From Patescibacteria group bacterium (lineage in GTDB: Bacteria; Patescibacteriota; JABMPQ01; JAHIRA01), in assembly GCA_018818905.1 (NCBI GenBank), contig JAHIRA010000002.1, forward strand, positions 1 through 11,296: a DNA stretch of 11,296 bases. Direction: 5' to 3'. A model generated the notes under the pieces. It worked only from the letters and a program-made list of their open reading frames with translations. It was not told the DNA's origin and made no database searches. Each line of letters opens with the position of its first letter. Position 1 is the first letter of the stretch. The position numbers and the translations under genes were made by a program. This document shows, piece after piece, positions 1-6,506 of the stretch.

Positions 1-74
1 ATCATCCAGTAGTTATACTCCTTGATGATTCCATCAGTATATTTATTGTCGGGGTCGTAAAATCTTTTGAACAT
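1..74 (-). CDS. 5' end of an unidentified gene, cut by the window edge
   Basis: An ATG at 72-74 on the minus strand opens a frame that stays open to the left edge (24 codons). The peptide begins MFKRFYDPDNKYTDG and continues to NYWM. An in-frame TAA lies only two codons upstream of this ATG, so the gene cannot start much earlier. It lies 37 bases downstream of cfa on the same strand with no terminator-like hairpin between them, so it may be co-transcribed. There is no clear Shine-Dalgarno sequence. The fragment is too short to assign a family. It could be a chance open frame, though the same-strand spacing favours a real gene start. Confidence 0.4.
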   Translation of the reverse strand, partial: MFKRFYDPDNKYTDGIIKEYNYWM

Positions 75-111
75 GTATTTTTAGAAAACAGCTCTTCAAA
101 ACACAGACACT

Positions 112-1230
112 TCACCGAACTGAGATATAACCCCCCGGCACGCCATTTTTGGACAGTACTATTTGCCACAGTTGGTTTGACCTGGATCGGAATGTGCCGG
201 CGCAACTAAGGAGGTAGTATTCCCACATTCGGTAGAATCTTTGATCATATTGATTGGCAATGTTATTCCACCCGTTGGTGAAGTTCTGGTACCAAGCCAT
301 AAGGGTTTTGTCGTAGTCGGCGCCAAAATTATGAAGATCTTCTAGGACAAAAAGACCCTCGGTAGATTTTGCAAGATAATCCAAAGAGGGAAGTAGAGAA
401 TTGGGGAAAATATACTTTTCTATCCATCTGTCAGTTGCTTTTGAGGTTTCGAGACTACCAATAGTTTGGATCAGAAAGAGGCCGGAGTCGTTTAGGCACT
501 TGTGTGCCAATTCCATGTAGGTTCTATAATTTCTGTAGCCGACATGCTCAATCATGCCCAAAGAAACGATGTGATCAAACTTTTCATTAACATCTCGATA
601 GTCTTGCAGTCGAATTTCGGCTGGTAACCCAGAAGTATATTTTTTTGCTAGTTTGGCTTGTTCTTTGGAAACGGTTATACCCACCACTTTGGCTCCGTAG
701 TGGCGGGCGGCGTATTCAGCAAAGCTGCCAAAGCCGCAACCAATGTCTAGGACTTTGTCGTTTTCTTTGAGTCCTATCTTTCTACACACAAGATTAAGTT
801 TGGCTTCTTGGGCTAAATCTAGATCGTCAACATCCTTGAAGTAGGCACAGGTATAAACCATGCGTTTATCAAGCATGGTTTTGTAAAGATCATTACCGAC
901 ATCATAATGCTTTTCGCCAATCAAAAAAGCACGGTTTTTGTTCTGCAGATTAACAACCCGTGCTTTTAGGTATTCAAGTATCAGACCGGGTGTTACTTTC
1001 ACTTCTTTATCTAGTTTGGCGCTAATAATTTTGGCTATCATTTCGTCGATCGCCTCCGAGTCCCACCAGCCATCCATGTACGATTCTCCGAGCCCCAGAT
1101 TGCCATGACTCAGAATTCTCTGGTAAGTGTCTGTGTTGTGGACTTGCATATCCCATTTGCTTGGCCCATCAACCGTGATACCAGCTCTACATAGAAGTTC
1201 TTTTGATAGTTGATCGGTTTTTTTCCTCAT
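112..1230 (-). CDS. cfa: Cyclopropane-fatty-acyl-phospholipid synthase (SAM-dependent)
   Basis: Transfers a methylene group from S-adenosylmethionine onto the double bond of unsaturated acyl chains in membrane phospholipids. It aligns by eye along its whole length with E. coli Cfa (382 aa; 372 aa here). Visible features are an N-terminal region with LGLGESYMDGWWD, the segment HYDVGNDLY, the active-site strand YTCAYF (Cys128, equivalent to E. coli Cys139), the SAM-binding loop VLDIGCGFG (160-168), LQDYRD, GMIEHVG (Glu228, E. coli Glu239), NFGADYDKTLMAWY (Tyr306, E. coli Tyr317) and the C-terminal CAGTFRSR (Cys343, E. coli Cys354). The position of E. coli His266, a bicarbonate ligand, is Gln255 here (QTIG instead of HTIG). 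I chose ATG 1230, which has a weak GAAG six bases upstream; an in-frame TTG at 1242 would add four residues. A promoter candidate lies upstream. Family identity is firm; activity with the Gln substitution is untested. Confidence 0.95.
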   Translation of the reverse strand: MRKKTDQLSKELLCRAGITVDGPSKWDMQVHNTDTYQRILSHGNLGLGESYMDGWWDSEAIDEMIAKIISAKLDKEVKVTPGLILEYLKARVVNLQNKNRAFLIGEKHYDVGNDLYKTMLDKRMVYTCAYFKDVDDLDLAQEAKLNLVCRKIGLKENDKVLDIGCGFGSFAEYAARHYGAKVVGITVSKEQAKLAKKYTSGLPAEIRLQDYRDVNEKFDHIVSLGMIEHVGYRNYRTYMELAHKCLNDSGLFLIQTIGSLETSKATDRWIEKYIFPNSLLPSLDYLAKSTEGLFVLEDLHNFGADYDKTLMAWYQNFTNGWNNIANQYDQRFYRMWEYYLLSCAGTFRSRSNQLWQIVLSKNGVPGGYISVR

Positions 1231-1272
1231 GCAATTCTTCAACTTAAAGAAAGCCCTCTTAGTTATGTCTTT

Positions 1273-1300
1273 ATTTTAGCAAATGAAATCTTTGGATCAA
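1273..1300 (-). promoter_or_regulatory. Candidate sigma-70 promoter for cfa
   Basis: On the minus strand a TTGATC -35 (1295-1300) is followed by a 16-base spacer and a TAAAAT -10 (1273-1278). The -10 is preceded by TGC, an extended -10 signature. Predicted transcription start is near 1266, about 35 bases before the cfa ATG. It lies in the 121-base gap between dprA and cfa, and no hairpin terminator is obvious there, so read-through from dprA is also possible. Confidence 0.5.
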
Positions 1301-1351
1301 GAGGATATTGATGAAAGTAGAGAAATATTCATCAGGAAATTTGTCTTTGAT

Positions 1352-2440
1352 CTATTTTCTATCCAACTCATATCTTCCACCCGCATCCCGTCGCAGCACA
1401 CTCTTGATCTCCAAAAGACTCAAGTTTCTGTTTAGAGTCATAATGCCTAAATCTAGGACCTGATTCAATGCTTCGGCCGAAAGGGGACTTTTTTTGAGTA
1501 ATTCGATGATCTGGGCCTCTTCCACATTTTGTGGCTTATAACTTATTTCTGAGTTAGAGGGTGAGTTGATCTTAATGCTAAACTCCTCCAAAACGTCATC
1601 CGGTTCCAGCACGGCTTTGGCCCCCAGCCGAATAAGATGATTGGCGCCAATAGATTTGAGACGGTCAATGTCTCCGGGGATGGCCAGAACGTCTCTGTTT
1701 TGCTCTAGAGCAAGGAAAGCAGTAATCAGAGCGCCGGAGCGCCGTGGTGCCTCTGTGATCAAAACAGCCTTAGATAGCCCGGCCACAACACGATTGCGAC
1801 GCGGGTAGAGGCCAGGTGATGGTTCCAAATCGGGTGGAAATTCGCTGACGATTGCGCCGCCATATCTGAGGATTTCTTGAGACATTCTGAAATTTGAAGC
1901 GGGGGCAATATGGAGTAACCCTGAGCCTAGTACCGCAATCGTTTTGCTTTTGTTGTTAATTGAAGCTTGATGAGCGCAGGCGTCTATGCCCAAAGCCAAC
2001 CCCGAAACAATAACCAAATCATTTTTGGCCATGGCGTTGGCAAAATCGTGTGTATTCTTGAGACCGTATTCAGTGCAGTTTCTGGTTCCAACAATGGCAA
2101 TGTTTTTGGAGCAGTCACGTGATAGGGTTCCAAAATAGTAAAGTAGCATTGGTGGGTCACTGATTTCTTTGAGAAGTGTAGGGTAGTCGTCGTTTAGATA
2201 GTCAACCATCTTAATTTCTTTCGTCTTAAGCATTGCTGCTTCTTCAGTCAGATTGACATTCTCTTTGGCCAGAATGATTCTTTGGGCATCTTTTTCTGCG
2301 ATCTTGCTCTTTAACAATTCTTCATAAGAAGCCTGATAAATCTTCTTGAAGCTTTTGAAATAATCAGCCAAGATCCTAGCTTTCACGGCTCCAACCTGTG
2401 GAACGAGGTTTAGAAAGTGAGCATAAATACTTTGATCCAT
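1352..2440 (-). CDS. dprA: DNA processing protein DprA (RecA loader in natural transformation)
   Basis: Binds incoming single-stranded DNA, protects it and loads RecA during natural transformation; it acts in the cytoplasm. At 362 aa it has the usual three parts. The N-terminal helix-hairpin-helix/SAM-like region contains LVPQVGAVKARILADYF (12-28). The central Rossmann domain shows NIAIVGTRNCTEYG (113-126), VSGLALGIDACAH (145-157), TIAVLGSGL (167-175), IVSEFPP (197-203), YPRRNRVVAGLS (212-223), RSGALITA (234-241) and IPGDI (254-258). A C-terminal winged helix spans about 305-358. I chose ATG 2440; an in-frame TTG at 2452 would add four residues and lies in the terminator T-run of mfd. No Shine-Dalgarno is visible before the ATG, and the predicted leader is very short. 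It follows mfd on the same strand. Confidence 0.95.
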   Translation of the reverse strand: MDQSIYAHFLNLVPQVGAVKARILADYFKSFKKIYQASYEELLKSKIAEKDAQRIILAKENVNLTEEAAMLKTKEIKMVDYLNDDYPTLLKEISDPPMLLYYFGTLSRDCSKNIAIVGTRNCTEYGLKNTHDFANAMAKNDLVIVSGLALGIDACAHQASINNKSKTIAVLGSGLLHIAPASNFRMSQEILRYGGAIVSEFPPDLEPSPGLYPRRNRVVAGLSKAVLITEAPRRSGALITAFLALEQNRDVLAIPGDIDRLKSIGANHLIRLGAKAVLEPDDVLEEFSIKINSPSNSEISYKPQNVEEAQIIELLKKSPLSAEALNQVLDLGIMTLNRNLSLLEIKSVLRRDAGGRYELDRK

Positions 2441-2450
2441 TTTTTTTATC

Positions 2451-2506
2451 AATAAAAAATAAGCGGAAACAAGCCGAGCGTCAATTTTGGCGCACGGTTC
2501 CGCTTA
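2451..2506 (-). terminator. Intrinsic terminator downstream of mfd
   Basis: On the minus strand a perfect 9-bp stem (2498-2506 with 2460-2468, TAAGCGGAA / TTCCGCTTA) is topped by a second helix (2491-2497 with 2474-2480, CGG and CGC pairs around one mismatch). A T-rich run TTTTTTATT (2459-2451) follows immediately. It sits in the 121-base gap between the mfd stop and the dprA start, so it should terminate mfd transcripts. The T-run ends only about 10 bases before the dprA ATG, so it would also lie in any transcript reading from mfd into dprA. Confidence 0.75.
2456..2484 (-). promoter_or_regulatory. Candidate dprA promoter embedded in the mfd terminator
   Basis: On the minus strand TTGACG (2479-2484) is separated by exactly 17 bases from TATTTT (2456-2461). 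The -35 lies at the edge of the hairpin loop and the -10 overlaps the T-run. Predicted start is near 2449, giving a leader of about 9 bases. A second candidate, TTGCTA (2540-2545) - 16 bases - TATGCT (2518-2523) with a TGA extended -10, would instead place the whole hairpin in the dprA leader. The sequence alone cannot decide between them. Confidence 0.4.
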
Positions 2507-2561
2507 CCTATATTTCTAGCATATCACTTTTGGCAGAATTAGCAACAACGCTAGCAGGCTT

Positions 2562-5500
2562 TTATCCACCAAACTTTCTAACAATTTCTTCCAAATTCTC
2601 CGACCAATTCCCCCCCAAACTTTTCAAATTAATCTTCACTTTCTCATCTTCAACCTCAAGGTCCGGAAAAACTTTCAAAACCTCATAGGCTTTTTTATAA
2701 TCAGTTTTCCCATCAAAGGAGAGAACAATTTTTTTGTACTTACTTTCATCCGGTTCCAAGAAAATCTTGGTATCAACATTTTTTATCTCGGCTTTTTTGG
2801 ACAGAAGTTTAAGCCGAAGAATATAGAAAAGGTTAGTTAGCTCCGGAACTTCTAGATCTTGGGTCAGTTCTGCTTCTTTTTTGGAGAGCTTCTCAAGATT
2901 TTCAATACCTGCCAAGCTTTGGTAGAGAACCAATCTTTCTTCTTCATTGTCAACTAGATCGGTTGGGATATAGGCATCTAGGGGTAGATCAATGGAGACG
3001 TCGATCTCTTTTTCAACCTTGCCGGTTTTCAATTCTTTGATAGTTGTATTCAGAAGCTTCAGATAGTGAGACAAACCAATGGCTTTAACCCGTCCGGATT
3101 GTTCTTTGCCAAGAATGTTTCCAGCTCCTCTAATCTCAAGATCCTTCATAGCCAGTTCAAAACCAGAGCCAAGCTTTTTGGCCGCCAGCAAAGCCGACAA
3201 TCTTTTCTTGGCTTGCTCGCCCAGGTTTAGATTTTTGTACAAGAAGTAGGCAAAGGCTTTTTTCTGACCACGACCAATGCGACCGCGAAGTTGGTACAAA
3301 CTGGCCAAACCAAATCTCGTTGCGTCAGCCACAATTAGGGTGTTTACATTGGGAAAATCAATGCCATTTTCAATAATCGAGGAACAAATTAAAATATCTA
3401 TTTTTCTTGCTCGAAACTTTTTCATGGTTTCAGAAATAGCCTTAGGATACAGTTGGCCATGAACCACGCCAATTCTTTTTTCGGGAAAGTAGTCTTGTAT
3501 TTTCTTCTTGGCTGCCTCTATAGTTCTGACGCGATTGTGAAGATAATAAACCTGTCCGTTGTGATCCAGTTCTTTTTGCATAGCCTTCTTCACAATCTCG
3601 GGACTGCTTTTCCTGATAATGGTCTCAACTGGTTTTCTACCCTCGGGAGGAGTAGTCAGGGTGCTGATATCTTTAAGTCCAGATAAACTCATCTGCAAAG
3701 TTCTAGGGATTGGCGTGGCGGTTAAGGTTAGAATGTCAGTTTTAGTCCGCAGCGACTTGAGTCTCTCTTTGGCCTTAACCCCAAAGCGCTGTTCTTCGTC
3801 AATAATAATGAGACCCAAATCCATAAAATCAATATCTTTAGAAAGAAGTCGATGTGTTCCAATGACCAAATCAAGTTGACCATCTTTAAGTTTCTGAACA
3901 ATTTCTTTTTGCTCCCTTGGGTTTTGCAGGCGAGATAAAAGAGCTAATTTGGGAGAGAAGCTCTCAAATCTTTTTTGAAAAGTTTCAAAGTGTTGTTTGG
4001 CCAAGATAGTGGTTGGTGCGAGTAGGACAACTTGTTTTTTATTGGCCACCACACGGTAGGCCGCTCTAAGAGCGATCTCGGTTTTACCAAAGCCAACATC
4101 ACCACAAACCAGTCTGTCCATTGGTTTTGCGGACGCCAGATCAGCTTTAACTTCATCCCAGGCTCTGAGTTGGCAGGCAGTTTCGGTAAAAGGGAAAAGC
4201 CCAATAAACTCGTCTTCGTGTGGCGCCTTTTCAAAAGAGAATCCTTGATACAGCTTTCTTTCGGCGTGTAAATCCAGTAGTTCTTTGGCAATCTTTCTGG
4301 TATCTTCCTTGATCTGTTTCTTGACCTGAGCAAAAGACAATTCGTGCAACCGATTGATCTTGGGCTTGGCCTCACCAATATACTTGGCGATTTTATCGGC
4401 ATATTCAACCGGTAGGTAAATTTTGTCTCCTTTGGCGTATTCAATGACAAAAAATTCTCTTCGGCCCTCATCAATAGTTCTCTTGGTCATGCCGGTAAAC
4501 CTGCCGACTCCATGATCAATATGAACCACAAAATCACCTTCCTTCAAAGACGCAATGAAGGTCTCGTCGATCTCAGTTCTTTTTCTTTTAAGGCGCCTAG
4601 AAAAAATGTCAAAATCAGACAAGAAGACCAGGCCTAGCTGCTCTTCCACAAAACCATTAAAGTTGAGCGAAAAGTCTTTTGGAACTTTGAAAACAAAAAT
4701 ACCTGACTCATCCTTTTTGATAATTTCGTTTGCCTCTTCTACTTTTCTGAAACTTGCGCTTACTTCTTCATTGATAAGAATTTGTCTAATTTTCTCGGGC
4801 TCTTTGGTTAGAACAATTTTTTGATTCAAGCTCTCTCGCTTCAACACTTCCAAAAGTTTTTTGGGGTCAAGATAAAAGGGAGTTATTTCTTGTGGTGAGA
4901 AGGCAAGTCTTTGAGTACTTGATTTTCCTTCAGAAGTCGGGAGATCTTCGAAGATGATGCGCTGGCACTTCTGAGCACTTTCTTGAAAAAGTTGATACTC
5001 ACCTTCGTCGAGGGGGTCAATTTCTTCCCGGACACTTTCAGGATCAATTTCAAGCAGAGTTATCTTCCTCAAGCTTGAAGCAATGCTTAGATAATCAGAA
5101 AGCTTGGCATCACTCTGTTTCTGAGACAAAGAGGGAACAGTGATGCTCTTCAAACTCTTGGAATTTTTCTGATTTGTTTTGGGGTCAAAAGTATAAAGGG
5201 ATTCAATCTCATCAAAAGAAGTTTCCAGTCTCAGCGGCCAGTCAAGCTGTGGAACAAAAATATCAAGCACATCTCCTCTGATGGCAAAGTCACTTTTGTC
5301 AAAAACTTTGGTCTGTCTTCTATAACCAAGCTGAGTTAATTTTTGGGCTAAGCTCTTCTGATCAATCTTGGTGTTCGCGGCCAGTTGTAGTGATTGCCGC
5401 AAAAAATCTGACGGAGTAATAAAGTTGTTCTTAAAACTTTCAGTCGGAATCAAGAAAATCTGGGCCTGACTTCCCTTGAGAAGTTCAAAAACAAAACGAA

Positions 5501-5741
5501 CGTTATCTATTCTTTTGTCACTGCCAGCGTCTTCAAAAAGATCGGGACTCAAATAGAAATAAGGTTTTGCAAAAAGATCCAAAAAGTTTTTGATGAGTTG
5601 GCAGTCTTTCTCTTTGGCCACGACAAACAAGGATTCTTCTGAGCCTTGAGACGTCTTCTTGCCCATAGCAAAAGCCAAAACTTCTAGCGGAAGTCTCTCA
5701 ATAATTCTGGCCTCAAAAATATTATCTGTCTCAAATCTCAT
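2562..5741 (-). CDS. mfd: Transcription-repair coupling factor Mfd
   Basis: A DNA translocase that binds RNA polymerase stalled at lesions, pushes it off and recruits UvrA for nucleotide excision repair. It is 1059 aa from ATG 5741, slightly shorter than E. coli Mfd (1148 aa). Domains in order: a UvrB-like N-terminal region (about 1-350); the RNA-polymerase interaction domain with FVVHIDHGVGRFTG (around 400); the RecG-like helicase core with Walker A GDVGFGKTE (around 545), DEEQRFG (around 645), TATPIPRT (around 670), the ENGIDFPNVNTLIVADA segment and QLRGRIGRG (about 785-820); and the C-terminal TRCF domain (about 920-1059). A GTG at 5753 would add four residues. ATG 5741 has GGA seven bases upstream and is preferred. 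A 219-base gap containing a large inverted repeat separates it from pth. I could not find a convincing mfd promoter. Confidence 0.97.
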   Translation of the reverse strand: MRFETDNIFEARIIERLPLEVLAFAMGKKTSQGSEESLFVVAKEKDCQLIKNFLDLFAKPYFYLSPDLFEDAGSDKRIDNVRFVFELLKGSQAQIFLIPTESFKNNFITPSDFLRQSLQLAANTKIDQKSLAQKLTQLGYRRQTKVFDKSDFAIRGDVLDIFVPQLDWPLRLETSFDEIESLYTFDPKTNQKNSKSLKSITVPSLSQKQSDAKLSDYLSIASSLRKITLLEIDPESVREEIDPLDEGEYQLFQESAQKCQRIIFEDLPTSEGKSSTQRLAFSPQEITPFYLDPKKLLEVLKRESLNQKIVLTKEPEKIRQILINEEVSASFRKVEEANEIIKKDESGIFVFKVPKDFSLNFNGFVEEQLGLVFLSDFDIFSRRLKRKRTEIDETFIASLKEGDFVVHIDHGVGRFTGMTKRTIDEGRREFFVIEYAKGDKIYLPVEYADKIAKYIGEAKPKINRLHELSFAQVKKQIKEDTRKIAKELLDLHAERKLYQGFSFEKAPHEDEFIGLFPFTETACQLRAWDEVKADLASAKPMDRLVCGDVGFGKTEIALRAAYRVVANKKQVVLLAPTTILAKQHFETFQKRFESFSPKLALLSRLQNPREQKEIVQKLKDGQLDLVIGTHRLLSKDIDFMDLGLIIIDEEQRFGVKAKERLKSLRTKTDILTLTATPIPRTLQMSLSGLKDISTLTTPPEGRKPVETIIRKSSPEIVKKAMQKELDHNGQVYYLHNRVRTIEAAKKKIQDYFPEKRIGVVHGQLYPKAISETMKKFRARKIDILICSSIIENGIDFPNVNTLIVADATRFGLASLYQLRGRIGRGQKKAFAYFLYKNLNLGEQAKKRLSALLAAKKLGSGFELAMKDLEIRGAGNILGKEQSGRVKAIGLSHYLKLLNTTIKELKTGKVEKEIDVSIDLPLDAYIPTDLVDNEEERLVLYQSLAGIENLEKLSKKEAELTQDLEVPELTNLFYILRLKLLSKKAEIKNVDTKIFLEPDESKYKKIVLSFDGKTDYKKAYEVLKVFPDLEVEDEKVKINLKSLGGNWSENLEEIVRKFGG

Positions 5742-5760
5742 AGTTTTCCACACTTTCTTA

Positions 5761-5789
5761 TTGACAAAGCCAAGGCTTCTTCATAAGAT
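5761..5789 (+). promoter_or_regulatory. Candidate plus-strand promoter facing the inverted-repeat element
   Basis: A perfect TTGACA (5761-5766) is followed by a 17-base spacer and TAAGAT (5784-5789, 4 of 6 consensus bases). The spacer begins with an inverted repeat AAGCC-AA-GGCTT (5767-5778) that could be an operator. Predicted start is near 5796. It points away from mfd, into a region with no plus-strand protein gene, so its product would be an RNA covering 5796 to about 5962. Confidence 0.4.
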
Positions 5790-5810
5790 TAGGTGTTTTA
5801 GCACTTTAGG

Positions 5811-5962
5811 AAAAAAGCCTTTATTTTCTCCTACTTACAAGAAACCAAAACAAGGTATCTCCTCCTTAAACCTTGCTAGTAAGTTTTTTGGAAAATGATT
5901 AGTTTACGGGAAACCATGAGCTGTCATCTTTCATGTAAGTAGGGGAAGAGAAAGGCTTTTTT
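5811..5962. repeat. Long imperfect inverted repeat (34-base arms, 84-base interior)
   Basis: The left arm 5811-5844 and the reverse complement of the right arm 5929-5962 agree at 30 of 34 positions; the outer 29 agree at 26. The left arm starts AAAAAAGCCTTT and the right arm ends AAAGGCTTTTTT. The match stops sharply outside the A/T runs. No clear target-site duplication flanks it. The right end runs into the pth stop codon (5961-5963). The element fills most of the pth-mfd gap and could be a MITE-like palindrome, an RNA gene or a bidirectional terminator. Confidence 0.85.
5811..5962 (-). terminator. Probable terminator of the der-pth transcript
   Basis: Read on the minus strand, the inverted repeat begins at the pth stop codon, and its second arm ends in AAAGGCTTTTTT followed by CC (T-run at 5816-5811). 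That is the form of a Rho-independent terminator, but with an unusually long 34-base stem and an 84-base interior. The minus-strand RNA would have C-A and C-U mismatches where the plus-strand RNA keeps G-U pairs. Confidence 0.5.
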
Positions 5963-6506
5963 AGATGGCTAGTTTTTGGGCGGCTATTTTGAGAGCCTCG
6001 GGAAAAGAGTTATTTTCGAGCGCATCTATTTCTTCTTCTTCAAATTTCTCCAAGACAAATTTGTCAGTTGGCTTCTGACCTCTTCTGTCAGAATTAATGC
6101 CAAGGCGAATCCGTTGAATGCTTTTGCTTCCCAAGCTTTGTTGAATAGAGGCCATGCCCTTGTGTCCACCCGCACTCTCACCGGTTTCTTTGACAACGCC
6201 AAGATCCAAATCTTTGTCGTCATAGCAAACAATCATGTCTTTCTCTGGGTCTACTTTGTAAAATGACACGAGTTTTTGGACAGCTTCTCCGGAATTGTTC
6301 ATGAAGCTTTGTGGTTTGACGAGAATGATCACGTTCTCGCCCTCGTGGATTTTGGCAATGTCAGCTTCAAATTTTTTTTGAAAATCAAAGGGGCTAGCAG
6401 TGTCACCAAAGATGGCCAACAATTTATCAAGCAACATAAAACCGGCATTATGACGGGTGCCTTGATACTTAAGCCCAGGGTTACCTAGGCCAACTACAAT
6501 TTTCAT
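5961..6506 (-). CDS. pth: Peptidyl-tRNA hydrolase
   Basis: Cleaves the ester bond of peptidyl-tRNAs dropped by ribosomes and so recycles tRNA. It is 181 aa, against 194 in E. coli. The signature GLGNPGLKYQGTRHNAGF occupies 6-23 with the catalytic histidine His19 and the binding residue Asn9. KPQSFMNNSG (64-73) supplies the second binding Asn (Asn70). The catalytic-helper Asp lies in CYDDKDLDLG (Asp96). The GGHNG motif found in E. coli (Asn114) reads GGHKG here (Lys116). The ATG overlaps the der stop by four bases (ATGA). AAGGA ends five bases before the ATG, one of the few good ribosome-binding sites in the window, so translation is probably coupled to der. Confidence 0.96.
   Translation of the reverse strand: MKIVVGLGNPGLKYQGTRHNAGFMLLDKLLAIFGDTASPFDFQKKFEADIAKIHEGENVIILVKPQSFMNNSGEAVQKLVSFYKVDPEKDMIVCYDDKDLDLGVVKETGESAGGHKGMASIQQSLGSKSIQRIRLGINSDRRGQKPTDKFVLEKFEEEEIDALENNSFPEALKIAAQKLAI

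Larger units (their letters stand above)
5796..5962 (+). ncRNA. Candidate structured small RNA between mfd and pth
   Basis: This is inference from structure and is not a recognised family. As plus-strand RNA the arms 5811-5844 and 5929-5962 pair at 32 of 34 positions, counting two G-U pairs (5825/5948 and 5829/5944). The mismatches are A-G (5823/5950) and A-A (5840/5933). Inside, one hairpin pairs 5845-5850 with 5886-5891 and 5851-5855 with 5871-5875. Its loop 5856-5870 contains CUCCUCCUU, complementary to a Shine-Dalgarno sequence. Two short hairpins follow: GTTT/AAAC (5902-5905 with 5911-5914) and ATGA/TCAT (5916-5919 with 5924-5927). The transcript would end at GGCTTTTTT (5954-5962). It does not resemble tRNA, tmRNA, 4.5S or 6S RNA as far as I can recognise. 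A simple terminator or a palindromic repeat are the main alternatives. Confidence 0.3.

Noticed and set aside
2..205. 67-codon minus-strand ORF at the left edge
   Set aside because: It overlaps the conserved cfa C-terminus (CAGTFRSR to the stop) in another frame. The partial frame starting at 74 fits the spacing better.
2398..2688. 96-codon plus-strand ORF across the dprA-mfd gap
   Set aside because: It is antisense to both gene ends and the terminator, with a serine- and leucine-rich product typical of antisense frames.
3944..4474. 176-codon minus-strand ORF inside mfd
   Set aside because: It overlaps the RID and helicase region of mfd in another frame, the product is low-complexity and basic, and no start signal is present. 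It is a shadow of mfd.
5821..5853. Short minus-strand ORF (11 codons with stop) starting TTG 5853, seven bases after a perfect AAGGAGG
   Set aside because: The codons lie inside the inverted-repeat arm and the peptide is very short. The AAGGAGG is the complement of the CU-rich hairpin loop, so the structure explains it better. A leader peptide cannot be excluded.
5811..5962. tRNA, tmRNA, 6S or 4.5S RNA at the inverted repeat
   Set aside because: There is no T-loop GTTCRA motif, CCA end, tag-peptide frame, or 4.5S GGAA-tetraloop signature. The arms are far too long for a tRNA.
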